DNA of 64,000 nt from Datisca glomerata (GCA_003255025.1 QANY01002466.1:248001-312000), one strand, 5' to 3'; numbered from the stretch's first letter, positions 1 through 13,196 are shown. Made by a program: numbers and translations. Notes: generated from the letters alone by a model not told the origin.

Positions 1-199
1 CCTTTCCCACAAACCTCGTATCCATCAACTTCACCATTTTCATTTCATCTCTCAAAGACCAACGACTTTTGCTCTTCGATCAACTCTCGTAGCTTCTTCT
101 TCTTTTGTCAAGCTTAGTTTGCACTATTTCTCATCCACACCAATAAGATATTTTCCAAGAAATGCAGATTTGGGTGTACATACATAAATTCGGGGAAGA

Positions 200-3100
200 A
201 CAAACTATAGGGCCAACATACCATGCAATCACTGACATAGGAGAAACCTAGCATTCCTCTCACCTCAAATATTATAAATAAATGATTTAAAAGCAAGCTA
301 AATAATAAGGCTTTCAAAATCCTTTTCCCCAGTATTGGTAACTATCCACTCAAGCATTTGATCCCAGCAAGAAGCTCTGCAAATGAGGTTACAAGTTTGA
401 GTAATAGTTGACCAAATAAAACTAGAAAAAAAACTAAATGATCTCAACTCTTAACATAATTACAACAAAGGATGCAGTCAGGATCAACAGTGATACGCCA
501 CTTAACAAGCTTGCTCTTGGTAGAAAGTCTATTCTTGCAAGCAAGCCAGCTAATGAAATTGTGCTTAGGAATATTACATGGAAACCAAACAAAACCTCCC
601 CAATTCACCTTGGGACCATTCTGCCTAAGCACACAGTAGGCAGAAGAGGTAGAGAACCTACCATCAGGAGCACGGTCCTAAATCCACCTATCAAGAGTGG
701 CTCTGAGATGGGGAGGCATACTGGTAGATGCATCTTTAATAGATATCAGAGTAGATGAGTTTATAACAACCCAGTGCCAATTGACATCCCTAATAACTAT
801 ACAAACTTTGGTTTCCATAGTCCAGCCAGTGTCAAGAGTGAGGCACCTCCCAAACCTATTCAGAAGGACACCAAGCTTGTGCAAAGGGTCTCCCCATATG
901 GAGTTTTTCATGCCATCTCCAATCCTAGCATAACAGTAATTAGTGAACCAGTTCTTGGCCTTGAAGAGCTTCCTCCACACCCAAGAGCAGTCATTTAGCA
1001 CATTGAGAGTGAAAATACTGCCATTCTTAATGAGATGAGTGTTACACCATTTGCTCTAGATGGAACCATCAGGGTTGGTGATGAGGTACCGGTGGTGTTT
1101 GGCAATAGCTGCTGAGTTCCAAGAGACCAACTCTTTAAGCCCCAAGCCACCACACTCTTTAGGCTGACAGACATCCAATCAAGCAACTTACAGCAAGTAT
1201 GCCTCATAGAATTTCCTGACTAGAGGTATTTACAAAAGATGGACTGAATGTCTCAAGAGTCTCTTAGGCAGAATAAAAACCCCAGTCTAGAACCCCTGAA
1301 TAGCCATAAGCATAGACTGGATGAGTTGTAACTTACCAGCAAAGGATAGGTGCTTAACCTCCCAAGCTTTAATTCTGCAGGTAATCCTATCAACCAACTT
1401 TGCACAATCACTCTTAACAAGCTTGGTAGACACCAGGGGCATACCAAAGTACCTCATAGGCAATTAACCATCCTGGAAGTTTAGAAGCTCAAGACATTGA
1501 AGCTTGAGCTACTTAGAGACACTAGAGAAGAAAACCTGTCTCTTGGAAAGATTAGGCTTTAGGCTTAACATAAAGTAAAATAGCTCCAAGCATTCCATAG
1601 TAAGCTTAAGAGACTCAACTTTTTAGATGGAAAAGATAAGGAGGTCATCGATAAAACAAATGTTGACAATTCTGAGCTTTTTGCACCTCCGATGGAACTA
1701 GAAACCAGAGAAAGTAGTAGCATGTTGAAGCAGACCAGTGAAGGCCTCCATAATAATGACAAATTTGTAAAAGGAAATGGGGTCCCCTTGTCTCAAACCT
1801 CTAGCACCTTTAAAGTATCCACACATCTCACCACTAATATTGACAGAGAAAGAAGTAGAAGAGATACATGTCATAATCCAATTGCAGAAGGGGGTAGGGA
1901 TCCCAATGCACTCCATAGCATGAGCAACAAACTACAAGATATCACAGTCATAGGCATTCATAAGATCAACTTTAAGGTCACATTTAGTATTATTATTGAT
2001 CCTATGGTAGTTTCTGATAAGTGCTAGGGACAAAGAATTCTGGTTGTGGCTAATGACAGAAGGAAGGACACACTTCAACCTATTGGCTAGAATCTTAGAG
2101 ATACTCTTGTAAATCATGTTACAACATGAGATAGGCTTGGAGTCATTCACAGACTGAGGTTGATCAACTTTAGGAACCAGAGACATAGCAATATGGTTGA
2201 TCAAATCCAGAGGGCATTATTGTTGAAAAAGTCCAAAATAACACTGTTGACATCCTTCTCCACAAAAGCCCAAGATTTTTTTAAGAACCCAGCAGAAATG
2301 AAAAGCATCGTTGCAGGAATGAAATGCCTATTGGATCTCAAGCTCAGTGATAGGCAGACACATGTTAGCAACTTGCGCCTAGTTGATCTTCTTATGATAA
2401 GCCAGTTGGAAGACTCTCCAATCAACATTGTAATCAGTGCTCTTGGTGCCCAACAACTCAGTATAATGTTGCACATTAAGTCTCTTAATATCATCTCTAT
2501 TGGTAACAGTGTTGCCTTGAGAATTTTGCAACTGCACAATTCTAGCTCTGATATCATTTCTTTTAAACAACTTAAGGAAATAAGCAGTATTGTTGTCTCC
2601 CAGACTAACCCATTGGACCTTGAATTTTTGCCTGAAGAAGCTACCCTCAGCCTGCCTAAAGGAGACAAAGTCTTGGAAAAGGTTTTTCTCAGCAACCTGG
2701 AGAACACTACCAAAGGGATTAGAGAATAAATTAGACTGGGCATGCTCAAGCTTGATTCTGACTTCAGTAGAGATATTGGAATAGAAGAATCTGTTAAGAG
2801 CTAGTTTGGAGAGCTTAAGCTTCTTATAAAGCCTATACATATAAGAACCATGAACATGAATGTTCCAGCCTGTTGAACATAAGGAATGAACTCTTCCCTA
2901 TCAGCCCAAGTATTTGAAAGTAGTAGAAGGCTTAGCAAGTTCCAAGCTGAGCTTTAGGATGGTTGGGCAGTGATCAGAGATACCAAGAGGAGGAAAAAGA
3001 GCATTGGATTAGGGTAAGCCCTGATCCAAGCTTCATTAACCAACACCCTATCAATCTTGTTCATAATAGTACTCTGACCATCTTTTTTGTTGGTTTAGGT

Positions 3101-3544
3101 AAACTTACAACTCCTAGAACATAAGTCTTCAACCTCAAGGTCATTAGTGCGAGCAAAAAAATCAGTTGTACCTTCATCCCAACCTTTGGTGCCCCACATA
3201 CTCAGAGGGGTGTTTAACAACATTAAAGTCCCCTAAAAGGACCCAAGGATGACCTTGGATAATGGAGATGAAGGGAACTCCAAAGCAGCTTTGTGAATAT
3301 CGGGTCATGAAAGCCATATCCTACTATTATTAGCAAAGACATAGTTGGCAACACATGGCCACTGCCAAAGACAAATCTGCTCAACTTAGTGAATTTTCTC
3401 TCTTTTATCCTAGTCCCCAGAATAACACAAAAGCACACATTAAACTTGCTACATAAATTTTGTACCTCAGTATGCTTCAGAGGATTATTGAGACCTCTAA
3501 TATTTCAAGCTACAAAACTGATCAATTTGAGGACGGGATGGAGG
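200..3544 (-). pseudogene. LINE ORF2 remnant: endonuclease, reverse transcriptase, zf-RVT
   Basis: On the minus strand the RT fingers/palm begin at 2,204, where 'LVPKVDQPQSVND' and 'ISKILANRLK' are visible. The palm continues at 1,916-1,698 with 'GARGLRQGDPIS'. The catalytic box reads FIDDLLIFS at about 1,660-1,632, an [FY]xDD variant that keeps both aspartates. zf-RVT lies at 632-444 ('PKHNFISWLACKNRL', 'DPDCILC'). The typical C-terminal helix ('MLEWIVTN', 'IYNI.GERNAR') follows to about 230. Upstream, about 3,540-2,900 holds a decayed endonuclease region. In a live LINE this protein nicks DNA and reverse-transcribes LINE RNA. Multiple stops and frameshifts rule out function here. Confidence 0.92.
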
Positions 3545-5688
3545 ATTTGACCCTAGAGCTTCTCATGCAATCTGCCTTGTTGATGTTCTTAAGCTTAGCC
3601 TTTCTACCTATTTTCTTAGAATGTTTACTGGGATGTTAGGCCAGGGGAGGGCTGAGTTCATCTTGAGGCTCATCTTAGGGTCTCACAAACCACCTTTGGT
3701 TCAAGACGTTCCACATCACTATTAGCCTGAAGGTCCATGACCTCATCCTCATCACTTTCTGCTTGAGGGTTCATGGCCTCATCCTCATCACCAATGCAAC
3801 AAAGGCATTTTGAACAACAATTTGAGTGATTGGGGGGAGGGGGAGTAACAGTAACCACATGATCCAATTTAGCATGGCTCTCCATAGCTGCAGGATCCAC
3901 ATAGGGCTGCTTCCCACTGGGATCCATTATTGTTTAGGGGCATGTTTAACAGAAGGTTTAGGAACAGGTTTCTGGTGGGACTTAGTTTGGGCAGACTGAG
4001 AAGAACAATCACGCCCAATCAATTTGCATTTGGAGAACCTTTTAGGGAGACCTTCACATTCCACCTTGACCTCAATGGATCTATTATCAAGTAAATTAAC
4101 TTGGACTGATTCAATAATATCATCATGCACATCTACTTCTCCATACACATTCTGGTATAGGAGACTCTGGTGCCGTTGTCAGTCATAATGTCATCAAACA
4201 AAGGGGTACTAACAACACTAGCTAATCTACTCAGGCCATCACCATTCCAGAGCTCTAAAAGCACTCCCCAAAATTTAATCTAGACTGAAATAGATTGCAT
4301 GACTTCTTTAGTGAGCTACATGTTCTCATGCTAAGATTTAATCATCACAGGTCTACCAACAATATGCCAAGGTTCCTCATCCAGAATAGAATCTCTTTGC
4401 TTAACAGAGGCAAACTTGAAAAAATAGAACCCAAATTCAGTGGCCAGGACCTGTTGAAGCCATCCCTTTCCCCACAATAGATGAGCGGCATGATTAACCA
4501 TAGAAAATGGGGTCTCTGTCTATGAAGTACCAACAATGCTAGACCTCCAGGCTTGTTTACCTTTCTCAATAATGTTAGCTGAGACATTCACTTGGGTATC
4601 TTTGCCTTTACACAGAGGATCCACATAGGAAAATGACATCTTGCTCGGTTTCCTCCCTTTGACCTTCTCAACCTACGAAAACTTTAAAGGATCAGCTTCA
4701 TGCTCATTCCCTTAACTCATGCCATTATCCAATAGGTTGATAGCGGACTCAACACCAGCAACAGGTTGTTCCTGCGCAGGAATATTGTTCACAGGAGCAT
4801 TGTTTACTGATTTAAGGAGGCTATGATATATACTATTATGATTAGACTAGATGAGGCTTAGTGGATACCAATGCATGCAGGGTGACCTTTGTCCAAAGAG
4901 GGAACATTAGCACCTATTGAGGGGATTTAAGCCATTTTAACCAAACTGCTACTTTTGTCCCTTTGTTCAAGGTTGACCTCACCCTTGTCAACCTCTACAT
5001 TTCCATTAGTTTCACACAGGTTAGCATCATCTTCAACCTCATGCACTCATTTTTCAACCTCTATGAAAGAGTTAGTAGCCACACCAGAAGAGCTTGGAGC
5101 TCTAAGACTTCCAGCCCATTTTTCACTCCAAAGTCTAGTAGCTTCCTAGACCAAGAAGTCCTTTCTTCCCAACACATTATTGATAATGCAATCTGGTTGG
5201 TATTTCAACATGGTTTCAAGGTTCTTAACAATTTGTTCTCTAGCCAAGATAATATTTTTAGAGACAATCTCATCATCCATAGAGAGCTCTTCCAAACCAG
5301 CATGAAGGAGTTCATCATCAATCATGAGGTTACCAGCTCGATCATCTGGACTCTTAGCCATAGCCAAACACTCCAAGGTGTCACCTTGTCCATCACCACC
5401 TTTAGAAAAACTAGTAACCTTAGCAAGGTCACCATTTAAACTAAGAAGCAAACCCTGGGAAATGGCTTCCAGGCCAACACAATCATTATGTAAACTTCCC
5501 TCATCATCACCATCAATGTCTATAGAGTTAACCATAGGAGAAGCTCCCTCCCAAGAGGGGGAGAAGCTGGAGAAAGACAAGCAAAGTAGAAGTTCTAGAG
5601 AGAATACTTTCAAGAAATAGATTATCTTGTGGATTTCGGGCATTGACAAAGATGACTCTTTCAAAATTGAAGAGTTGTGCCAATTCAA
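3545..5688 (-). pseudogene. LINE ORF1 remnant (DUF4283 / zinc-knuckle nucleic-acid-binding protein)
   Basis: The longest open piece begins at 5,688 (180 codons). It is followed by short frames whose residues match plant LINE ORF1: 'LLWGKGW' and 'FYFFKFA' around 4,480-4,400 are DUF4283 signatures. 'VECEGLPKRFSKCK' near 4,070-4,020 is the start of the CCHC knuckle. The knuckle is damaged: the residue after LIGRDC is intact, but the usual fourth ligand is not clear. In-frame TAG codons occur where CAG (Gln) is expected, for example near 4,340 and 4,320. The family product binds nucleic acid and packages LINE RNA. This copy is non-functional. Confidence 0.85.
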
Positions 5689-5690
5689 CC

Positions 5691-6740
5691 TTTATAAACA
5701 TGGTAGATTTTTTTTCAAAGTAACACTTTAAAATATGCGGGTCAAGAATAATGATATGCCTAAAACGGTCTAAATCTTAGATTGAGATCCTCTTATGTTT
5801 CATTCTTTCTCGATATATGTTCGTGCTTTCTAGATCGAACCTCTCAACTTACTCTTGATTTTGTACTGTATCTATATTGGCTGTATATTTCATGAATGTT
5901 AATAAAATTAAGGCATATGAATATATGTGATTTGTTCATTATTTTCTATAGTGGTTGTGGATCAAAGACATTATTTTATAGCCCGTGCCTCACATAACTT
6001 TATCTTGCTTTTGTCCTGTGTATAACTGTTTGCTCCTTTATATCAATACATAGAATATAAAAATGAGATAGACTATTGATTCTTGATTTTAATCTGCAAT
6101 ACAACTGGGAAAACCAACAATACAACACTATTTTTAATCTGCAAGACGGCATCGTTAAACACTAACAGTGAGTGTTTTTTCATATTCTTTGTCGATTAAA
6201 AATGGTTGTTTTCAAATCTTTATTTGTTGAACCTAAACCACATGACATTGAATAAGTATATATTATTATAGCAGCCCGTATTTTGTATTCAAGCCTATCA
6301 ACCAATTTCGTATTGAAAGCTCAATGCAATGGCATCATTATGATTTCAATCAATACTGTTGAGTAAACATTTATCCAACCACTATCAAATTGAATAGTAG
6401 GTTTTAGATTTCCCTTCCATCAATCTCAGGTCCGACTCCTCAGACTCTAAAAATGAGGAGGATGTTAACATATGCCTAAATCATTTTATACATTATTTCA
6501 ACACAGGTTGAATCTCAATGAGTTTCCCGTTGATTTAATCGATGTGGTAGATTAGTTTCTGGATTGGGGAACTTGTTAGTCTCGATTATTGATATTTTAG
6601 CGGTAGTTGAGAAGATATTCGTTTACATAAATTAAAGTTTTTGTGCCGGGTAGATTAAATGATGCAAGTAGAAATTTATATTAATGAGCACGATGTTCAA
6701 GAGTGGTACTATGCTTTTGTTTAAAGACACATTGTTAAGG
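5691..6740. other. Intergenic, no gene seen
   Basis: AT-rich sequence with no ORF of recognisable content and no clear repeat structure. It separates the LINE from the first 21-bp repeat cluster. Confidence 0.6.
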
Positions 6741-6744
6741 CTTC

Positions 6745-7230
6745 TTCTAAATGTGACATTGAATTCTTCAAGAGTAAAATTGAAGTCTTCAAGTATGACA
6801 TTGAAGTCTTCAAGCATGATTTTAAAGTCTCCAAGTGCGCACTTCAAGGCAACAAGTCCGAAATTGAATATTTCACGTATGCACTTGAAAACTTCAAGTA
6901 GATAGGTTACTTGAAGATTTCAAGTCCGAAAATGACGATGTGAACTAGATAACTTTCTTGAAAACTTCACGTATCTACATGAAGACTTCGAGTCTCAACT
7001 TTGACATTTCAATTCTTCAATTGAAAGCTCAATCAACAATGACTTTCTCAAGAAGAATTAGCACTACGTTCATGCCCTTCCATCTTCAAAATGTTTTAGT
7101 TTCCATCTTAGTTATTTTGATTATACATCTATGTTACAAGAAGACTTCAAGTTTGAACTTGAAAACTTTGAGTACTCAATGTCTTTAAGTGTCACCTTGA
7201 AGTCTTCAAAGGTGCCTTGAGGTCTTCACG
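6745..7230. repeat. 21-bp palindromic repeat cluster A (CTTGAAG-T-CTTCAAG core)
   Basis: Successive copies of GAAGTCTTCAAG are spaced 21 bp apart in the best-preserved part (about 6,780-6,850). Degenerate copies continue to about 7,230. Each unit has an imperfect dyad: CTTGAAG, one base, CTTCAAG. Because 21 is a multiple of 3, the cluster stays open in several frames on both strands and yields 7-residue-periodic ORFs (TLKSSSM-like). These look like by-products of the repeat rather than genes. The same family recurs at 18.47-18.54 and 19.34-20.27 kb. Confidence 0.85.
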
Positions 7231-7895
7231 TAAACATTTCAATATATAATCCATAATATATAAAATTGAGGAGGAGAATCATTTTAAGATAATTTTCCCA
7301 CTTGTTATTGATACATCACCTAAAATAATCTTGTAATTTACATGTATCATTTAATAATTGGTTACTTAAAAAATTAAAATAAATTTATCAAAATAGACAT
7401 TAATTTTTAAATTCATTCATCTATTTAATGAATTTAAAAAAACAAGTAATTAGTAAATGATTTTTAAGTTAAATTTATTTTGATAATGACAACAAGTTAT
7501 TTAAAAGGCTACAAAGAAAAGTAATTTTTTCTTACTATGTTTTAATATAGATGAAAAGTTAATTATTGCCATAAAATTTAATAGATCGTTCGAAGATATC
7601 TAATCCTCTCATGTCTAATGGTATGTGATAAAAAAATATTATTGAACGAGCAAGAGATATTTCTACGATGTATGATTTTATGATATCACCTCAACATGCA
7701 CAGATAAATTAATTATTAAGGGTAATTTTAGACTATTACTTTGAGTAGTCTTTTCATCTATAGCTGCATTTAAAATTCAAACATAGGCACTCTATCTTAT
7801 CATGCACCTACATTGTATTATGGATGATCTCGGTCGTTCTCACCGACCTCAATAGTCCAAAGTTGCTAACAAAACAAGAAATAAACATCACATCA
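7231..7895. other. Intergenic, no gene seen
   Basis: Very AT-rich sequence with no supported gene. No structure beyond homopolymer runs. Confidence 0.55.
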
Positions 7896-8150
7896 CACTA
7901 CTACAAATTTGACTTTTAATGACGGTGAAAAATCATAATTAAAATCTTTTAATGTTGGCGATGTCACTATCATCTTTTAGACTGTCATCTTAATTAATTT
8001 TTATAAAAAAATCGTCATAAAAGGGCCTTTAATCATGAGAAATCTCCGTCATTAAAAAGTTCACCAAATCCTAATTTTGGCCTCTTATGACATGGATTAC
8101 TCGTAATTAAAGAGTTTTTATGATATGGCTCATGTGTATCTTGAGTACAT
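7896..8150 (+). mobile_element. CACTA-like terminal region
   Basis: Starts CACTACTACAAATTTGAC, the form of many plant CACTA (En/Spm) termini. It is followed by short repeats in both orientations related to TTTAATGACGG and CCGTCATTAAA (about 7,918, 8,010 and 8,046). These fit subterminal transposase-binding repeats. I found no matching opposite end, so this may be a fragment. Confidence 0.45.
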
Positions 8151-10429
8151 TTTGGGTACTAACAACTTAATAAAAGAGTTTTCATGTGTGGGGGTGGGGG
8201 TGGGCGTGGGGTATTTCATTGTACAACCTAGTTTTTCTAACTAAAATAAATTTCTCTTTGTAAAAAATTATGTGATATTAAAAAAACTCATGAAATTCTT
8301 GATTCATATACATTTATCTATACTAAAAAAGTGTCGGTTCAGTTTAATTATAAAATAGCTAAAAATATAATCGAAACCTAAGTTTGGTTCTTAAAATGGC
8401 AAACCGAACCAACTGTTGACACCTAAAGAATCGATAGAGTTGACTCAATTAGGTTTGGTTCGGTTCAATAGTGGTTAGTAAGAGAGTCTAAACATTATAT
8501 TAGTTCGGAAAGCAAAAGGGATGCCCTAATAACTGACAAACAAACCAATCATATGAAAAAACATTTCCCTATTTAGCATAGGACTGGCGTTCAAATCTAT
8601 TACTGTACAGAAGGGTTTTATCGAGATAATTGGCTGACAATTTAGGAGTAGTTTGTTATGCTTGTATATGTTATGAGTGTTTACTCTTTGTGTTATATTT
8701 ACGTGGTTTTTCTATAGTTCGAAGCTTGTATTAAAAATAACTCCGAATTTATATAGTTACTTTACAAGGTTCTTGCACTCTGTTCGTTAAAAAAGCCTAT
8801 CTGTGGAGGCATTTCGAACATGTTTTTAGATTACCTTTTTAGTAAGGTTGAACCTAGTGTCATTGCCAGGATGCTTGTTTGAGAATCGGAAGGGTGAAGG
8901 ACTTGGGTTGGAACAAAAAGTAATAGGATAAACTACGCCAATTAACCTCCGTATTTTTCTTTAATTTCACTGTCTCCTTAGTGTCAAAATGATGTAGGAT
9001 ATAAATTAGGGATAGATTTTAGGTTTAATTGTATTTTGATGTTCGATTTTTATTATTTTCAGAATTTTAGGTAGAATTGATTATTTTCCTCGTTTAGATG
9101 ATATTTTAGGTTTGGAATTCAAAAATAAAGCTATGTATGATAATATATGGATTAGGTAATTTTAGATTTTTTAGTTAGTATTTTAGAGTTTTGTGAAGAC
9201 TTTAAATAGGTTTCTATAGTGTACTCCGAAAATTAGATTTGTTTTAATAGAAATTTAAGAGTTTTCTCAGACTTTTGGTATTCGTGCGTGGATCAATAAA
9301 ACTTTGATGTCTATTTGACTGGTACTTGATAAGGCTTCTAATTAGAAGGTTGTTTCCGATCTTCCGTCAAAACTTTGTAAAGGTCCCCCGTGCTTAACAT
9401 ATTGAAGCTGTTGCAATTTGAGCGAACGGCAAGGATCTGCTTGATGTGTCCTCTCACATAAAAATTTGGATCCCCCTTCTGTATATACTCTTCTAAGAAT
9501 GAAGTCATATTATATTGTTTTTAAGAGTTTCAATTTGATGAAAGGATTTGAGCAAAAAAATAAATTGCGAGGCAAAACGATTCTTGCAAGGTACCTCTGC
9601 TTGAAATTATACTCTCACTCTAACGACAAGCTTCTAAATCACCATCACTAGTTCAAGTCATTGTTGTAATTCTTCAAGCATAATCCTAGTTTTGGAGACT
9701 GTCAGCAACAACTTGATAAATCTCGATCATTTATCCGCACATTTTTTTACATGCTTCTAACAATGCTTTACAGCAATTTCAGTGGTTAGTGTTTTAGGTA
9801 TGAGCCCTCTAGCGTAACATTTGGATCTTAGAAATGATTTAATGGATCTATAAAAAAGTACCACAAAATAGTGGTGCCTCTAACCAAAACCAATAGGCTA
9901 CCGCAAGGTTTTTCTGGTCGAAAATTATGATTCTTTTGTTCATTTTTTACTTCTCTATTTTCTTAGTCGAATTTGATGTATAGGTTGGAATGTCTGTTGT
10001 TGATATGGTCTAAGTCTCACCTGTAGAACTCAAACTTAAGGATGAGTCAGAAAAAGACAATGACTACTATCACATAAAGGATTAGTGGTTGGAACAATAA
10101 TACTTGCAGGATGTCAATAATGAAGAAGCAAGTTGTCCCAGAATATAGAATGGATCTCATCTTTGATTTTCCCCACGCTCTCGTTGTAAAATATCGTATG
10201 TAGATAGATTAAAATAACTTAACAAGTCTATTTAACATACCTTTTGACCTTTCCTCTGTGACTAAAAATGCAAAAAGTGTTCTCTTGTTTGAAATGTGTC
10301 TCTTTGCAATTGCATATATCATTTAACAAGTAATAAAGTGGTAAATACAAGTCGATCTCCATAGGGACTAAATGAATATGCAATAATTATGTCCAAAGCA
10401 AAATTAGATTGCAAGAAAAGGCAACAACA
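8151..10429. other. Intergenic, no gene seen
   Basis: No supported ORF. A short stretch at 8,325-8,470 has GGTTCGGTTC-type motifs like those in the hAT MITE at 36.2 kb and may be an eroded relative. A G-rich run (GGGGGTGGGGGTGGGCGTGGGG-like, about 8,190-8,210) is the only other local oddity. Confidence 0.5.
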
Positions 10430-10660
10430 ATAAGTCTGAACTTAAATATGTGAAGTAGATAGATTCTTGAAAATTTCACATATTTACTTGATGCTGACAA
10501 AGCTTTCACTTATAGAATTCACTTCAACTCTTGACTTGAAGAATTAAATTACAATGGCTTGAGGTTTAACATTTCCCTCATTTTGGTCTAACAATCTTCA
10601 AAATTTTTGTTGCTTCCACATTCAAAATTTTTTATTGTCCATATAGCTTACGTGAATAGT
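10430..10660. repeat. Dispersed duplicate of 19,615-19,835
   Basis: The two intervals align over about 220 bp in the same orientation. Shared words include GTCTGAACTT, ACTTGATGCTGA, AATGGCTTGAGG, TTTAACATTTCCCTCA and ATAGCTTACGTGAA, in the same order. The copy at 19.6 kb is embedded in the 21-bp repeat clusters. This links the repeat family to a longer dispersed element. Confidence 0.8.
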
Positions 10661-11017
10661 TAACTAAAAACCTAAACTAAACAAATTCAGAAATTAATAA
10701 ATGAAAGAAGGGTCCAACCCTTCCATGAAACTTAAAACTAGTAGTGTCCTCACTGCTACTACACAACTACCCCTCAAAACAAGCTTTCAAAAATTTCAGC
10801 AAACAAAATTTAACTAGAACCAGATCATACCAAGATTGACATCATAGAAATTAAACAAAGCAAAAATTAATTAGGGAAGAGAAATGCCACTCCCCTTGCT
10901 GCTGCAGCAGGTTGCTGCATCAATCCCTTTACGCTTATTGCTTTGATACACCTCTTCCGTTAGAGAGGCTTCCTTGACGTCTGAAAGCTTCTTCTAAGCG
11001 GACTCAATCTCTGCCTG

Positions 11018-11632
11018 AAACTATTCTTCCATCTCTTTCGCATTCACTTTCAATTTTTTCTTGGAGATTTTTAGGGCTCCACTTGTTGTAGCATCGGCCT
11101 TCTTTTCAGATGCTTTCCTTTTTTCCTTTGTTCTTGGCGATTCAGATTTCTTTGATTTTTCTGGTTTTGGGCTAGGCGTGAACAGTTTTCCCTTGTCTTT
11201 ATCTTTCACCTTCTTGGCTGAAGGCTTTAGTGGAGGTGGGAGTGTTGGTTCTATTTCTTCCTCTTCGCTATCTTCTTCAAGTAATTCCTCATCTTTCTCA
11301 CTTTCACTTACTTCTTTCTCCCTTTCAGATTCCTCCTCCACTTCTGTTTCCATCTCTTTTGTAGTAGGTTCCTCTTCTTCTACAACTTCCTCTTGTTCCT
11401 CTTCTTCTACAACTTCCTCTTCTCTTTCTTTCTCATACTCTTCCACATCTTCTTTAACTTTCTCTCCTTTCTTATCAACCTCTTCCTCATCTCCATTTTC
11501 AACTTCCTCATCATCTTCCTGCTCCACAACATCTTCAGCCTCCTTGTCATATTCCTCCTTTTCCTTCTCATCATCCTTCCAGGGTTGAAGAAGGATTTCA
11601 GGAAAGGAGGGGAAAAGGTGTTGTTGGCTTTA
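11018..11632 (-). CDS. Glu/Lys-rich acidic ORF, probably TE-derived C-terminal fragment
   Basis: Open on the minus strand from a stop near 11,632 to a TAG at about 11,018; the first ATG is at 11,527. The N-terminal two thirds is a Glu-dominated acidic tract with many EE and EEE runs. The C-terminal third is Lys/Ser-rich and basic (KSKKSESPRTKEKRKASEKK). Frames beyond both ends continue in related style: upstream 'LMLNTLYEKAKLQEASKKK' near 11,790-11,730, and downstream 'FQAEIESA' after the TAG. The terminal stop may therefore be a mutated Gln codon in a longer, decayed protein. Acidic tails like this occur on uncharacterised ORFs of plant retroelements. I assign no function. The Ser-rich ORF on the other strand is its shadow. 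Confidence 0.4.
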
Positions 11633-11879
11633 TGAAGTGCTTTTGTAAGATTTTTTTAAGGGCCATGTCCCTACTCTGGACATACTTCCAGTAAGCCTGT
11701 TACTGCCGCTCCTAATGCTGTAGCATGCTTGCTAATTTTTTTTTGGAAGCTTCTTGAAGCTTGGCCTTTTCATACAGGGTATTGAGCATGAGGAGTATAT
11801 TTGTTGTGTCGAAATCATATGATGGGTACCGGAAGGGCGAGATGATAATGGCTCAGACTTGCTTCCCACTGGTTCATAG

Positions 11880-13170
11880 TGAAATTAATAAGATTAAAAG
11901 AGTGAAATAAGATGACAATTGCAGAGCAAGAAGCTACTTAATATTAGTGAGATATCCAATGAGAGAGAGGGCTAGTATGGTCAATTTCCTCATCATTTAC
12001 TTATCAAAATTAATCATGCTCTAATTGCTATAACATCTCAGTAGCACTACCTTAGCTCTTAGGCACAATAAACTATCATTTTTAGAGTACCAATTACAGA
12101 CCTAACTATCTTTTGTCTAAGCTTAGTTAGGTTTGAGATGGGTTCATTAGGTTCTAGTCAAAGGGTTGCAAGGTAAGTTCATATGTCTATGTAACTCACA
12201 AAGTGTCTAAGTCTACACGATTCCATATCATGTAGTTTTTATTTAAGCACTCAAGCATCAATTAAGTTTATTCCATTAAACTAAGTCCTTTCGGATCTTA
12301 ATCTAACTTACATTCTAATAGAGATGGCCAATCACTAATAGAAATTAGCTTTAAGCTTACTTAATTGAAATATCAAAGAGAGCTTGACAAAAAAACAACA
12401 TTAATTAGATAAAAGTAAAATCCAAGTTCATATTACCATACTAGCCACCAAGTGTTTAGTTCATAGTGAGCTCAAATGTAAAAACGGAATATACCATTTC
12501 CATGTTTTCCGGCAGACTAAGAAATAGAATGAAGCTAAAACAGTTAGTGAAATGAGGTAAACAAGAGAGAGAAATGAAGAAGAATAAACAAATCATTCTA
12601 AGCCTTTGTCTTCTTCCTCGAATGCCTTCATTCCTTTCTGTCATCTTCTTCCTCTTCCTTTTCTATGCAAAGTCTCTTTCGTACTAAGCAATGTCGGCTC
12701 CTTTTTGCTATATCCAATCCTTCTTCCAAAAATATATACATTTTCCTTTTATACGAGTCTCAAGATTAAGGTTTCTCCTTAGTATTGGGACGCATGTCGA
12801 GCTTCCAAGAGTTGGAGACCACGAAAGCAGGCGCTATGAACACCTGGAATAACAGTTTCTGACGCACAAGAATCTCCTTTTTTATTTTTGCGCCAGCAGG
12901 ACTACGCGACAAACCACTCACCAAGCTTGCACTGCACTGCTATAGCTATAACTTTATCAGAACTGCTACATTATCGAAAGATATCAAGTTTTGCAAGAGG
13001 TCATGCGCCGAAGAAACTCTAATGCATAAAATTGCTTAAAAATACTAACAAGGCTAGCATAATAACAAAACTAACAGTAGGACTAAATAAATAGCAAATA
13101 ACTAAGACTTTTGCAATAAGAACACTAAATCACCCTAAAACAAGCATCAATTCAGACTTAGGAATGCTAA
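11880..13170. other. Non-coding, possibly part of a minus-strand LTR-type element
   Basis: No convincing gene. Together with the hairpin at 13,171-13,196, whose minus-strand reading starts TGATAACTCTAAGG, and the acidic ORF to its left, this could be the leader or LTR of a retroelement read on the minus strand. I found no second LTR copy and no primer-binding site. Confidence 0.3.
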
Positions 13171-13196
13171 GATAACTCTAAATCCTTAGAGTTATC
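13171..13196. repeat. Perfect 11-bp inverted repeat (hairpin)
   Basis: GATAACTCTAA, then ATCC, then TTAGAGTTATC: 11-bp perfect arms with a 4-base loop. On the minus strand the sequence starts with TG at 13,197, which would suit an LTR terminus. The CTRR motif of a Helitron end is absent. Confidence 0.85.

Larger units (their letters stand above)
1..5690 (-). mobile_element. Degenerate L1-type LINE retrotransposon (3' end at or beyond window start)
   Basis: Read on the minus strand from about 5,690 down to the window edge, the broken frames follow the order of plant L1-clade LINEs. First come an acidic N-terminal region and a DUF4283-like segment (about 4,600-4,270), then a Cys-rich zinc-knuckle segment (about 4,060-3,980) and an endonuclease-like stretch (about 3,540-2,900). 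Reverse transcriptase (about 2,400-1,500) and the zf-RVT domain (about 632-200) follow. Every domain is interrupted by stops and frame changes, so this is a dead copy. No poly-A tail or target duplication is visible, because the 3' end is at or off the window start. Confidence 0.93.

Noticed and set aside
6684..7188. ORFs with 7-residue repeats (TLKSSSM, EVFKNDL) at 6.7 and 19.3 kb
   Set aside because: They are produced by the 21-bp DNA repeat, which stays open in several frames on both strands. No exon structure or family match.
11061..11588. Ser-rich 175-codon ORF on the plus strand
   Set aside because: Exact antisense shadow of the Glu-rich ORF; low complexity.
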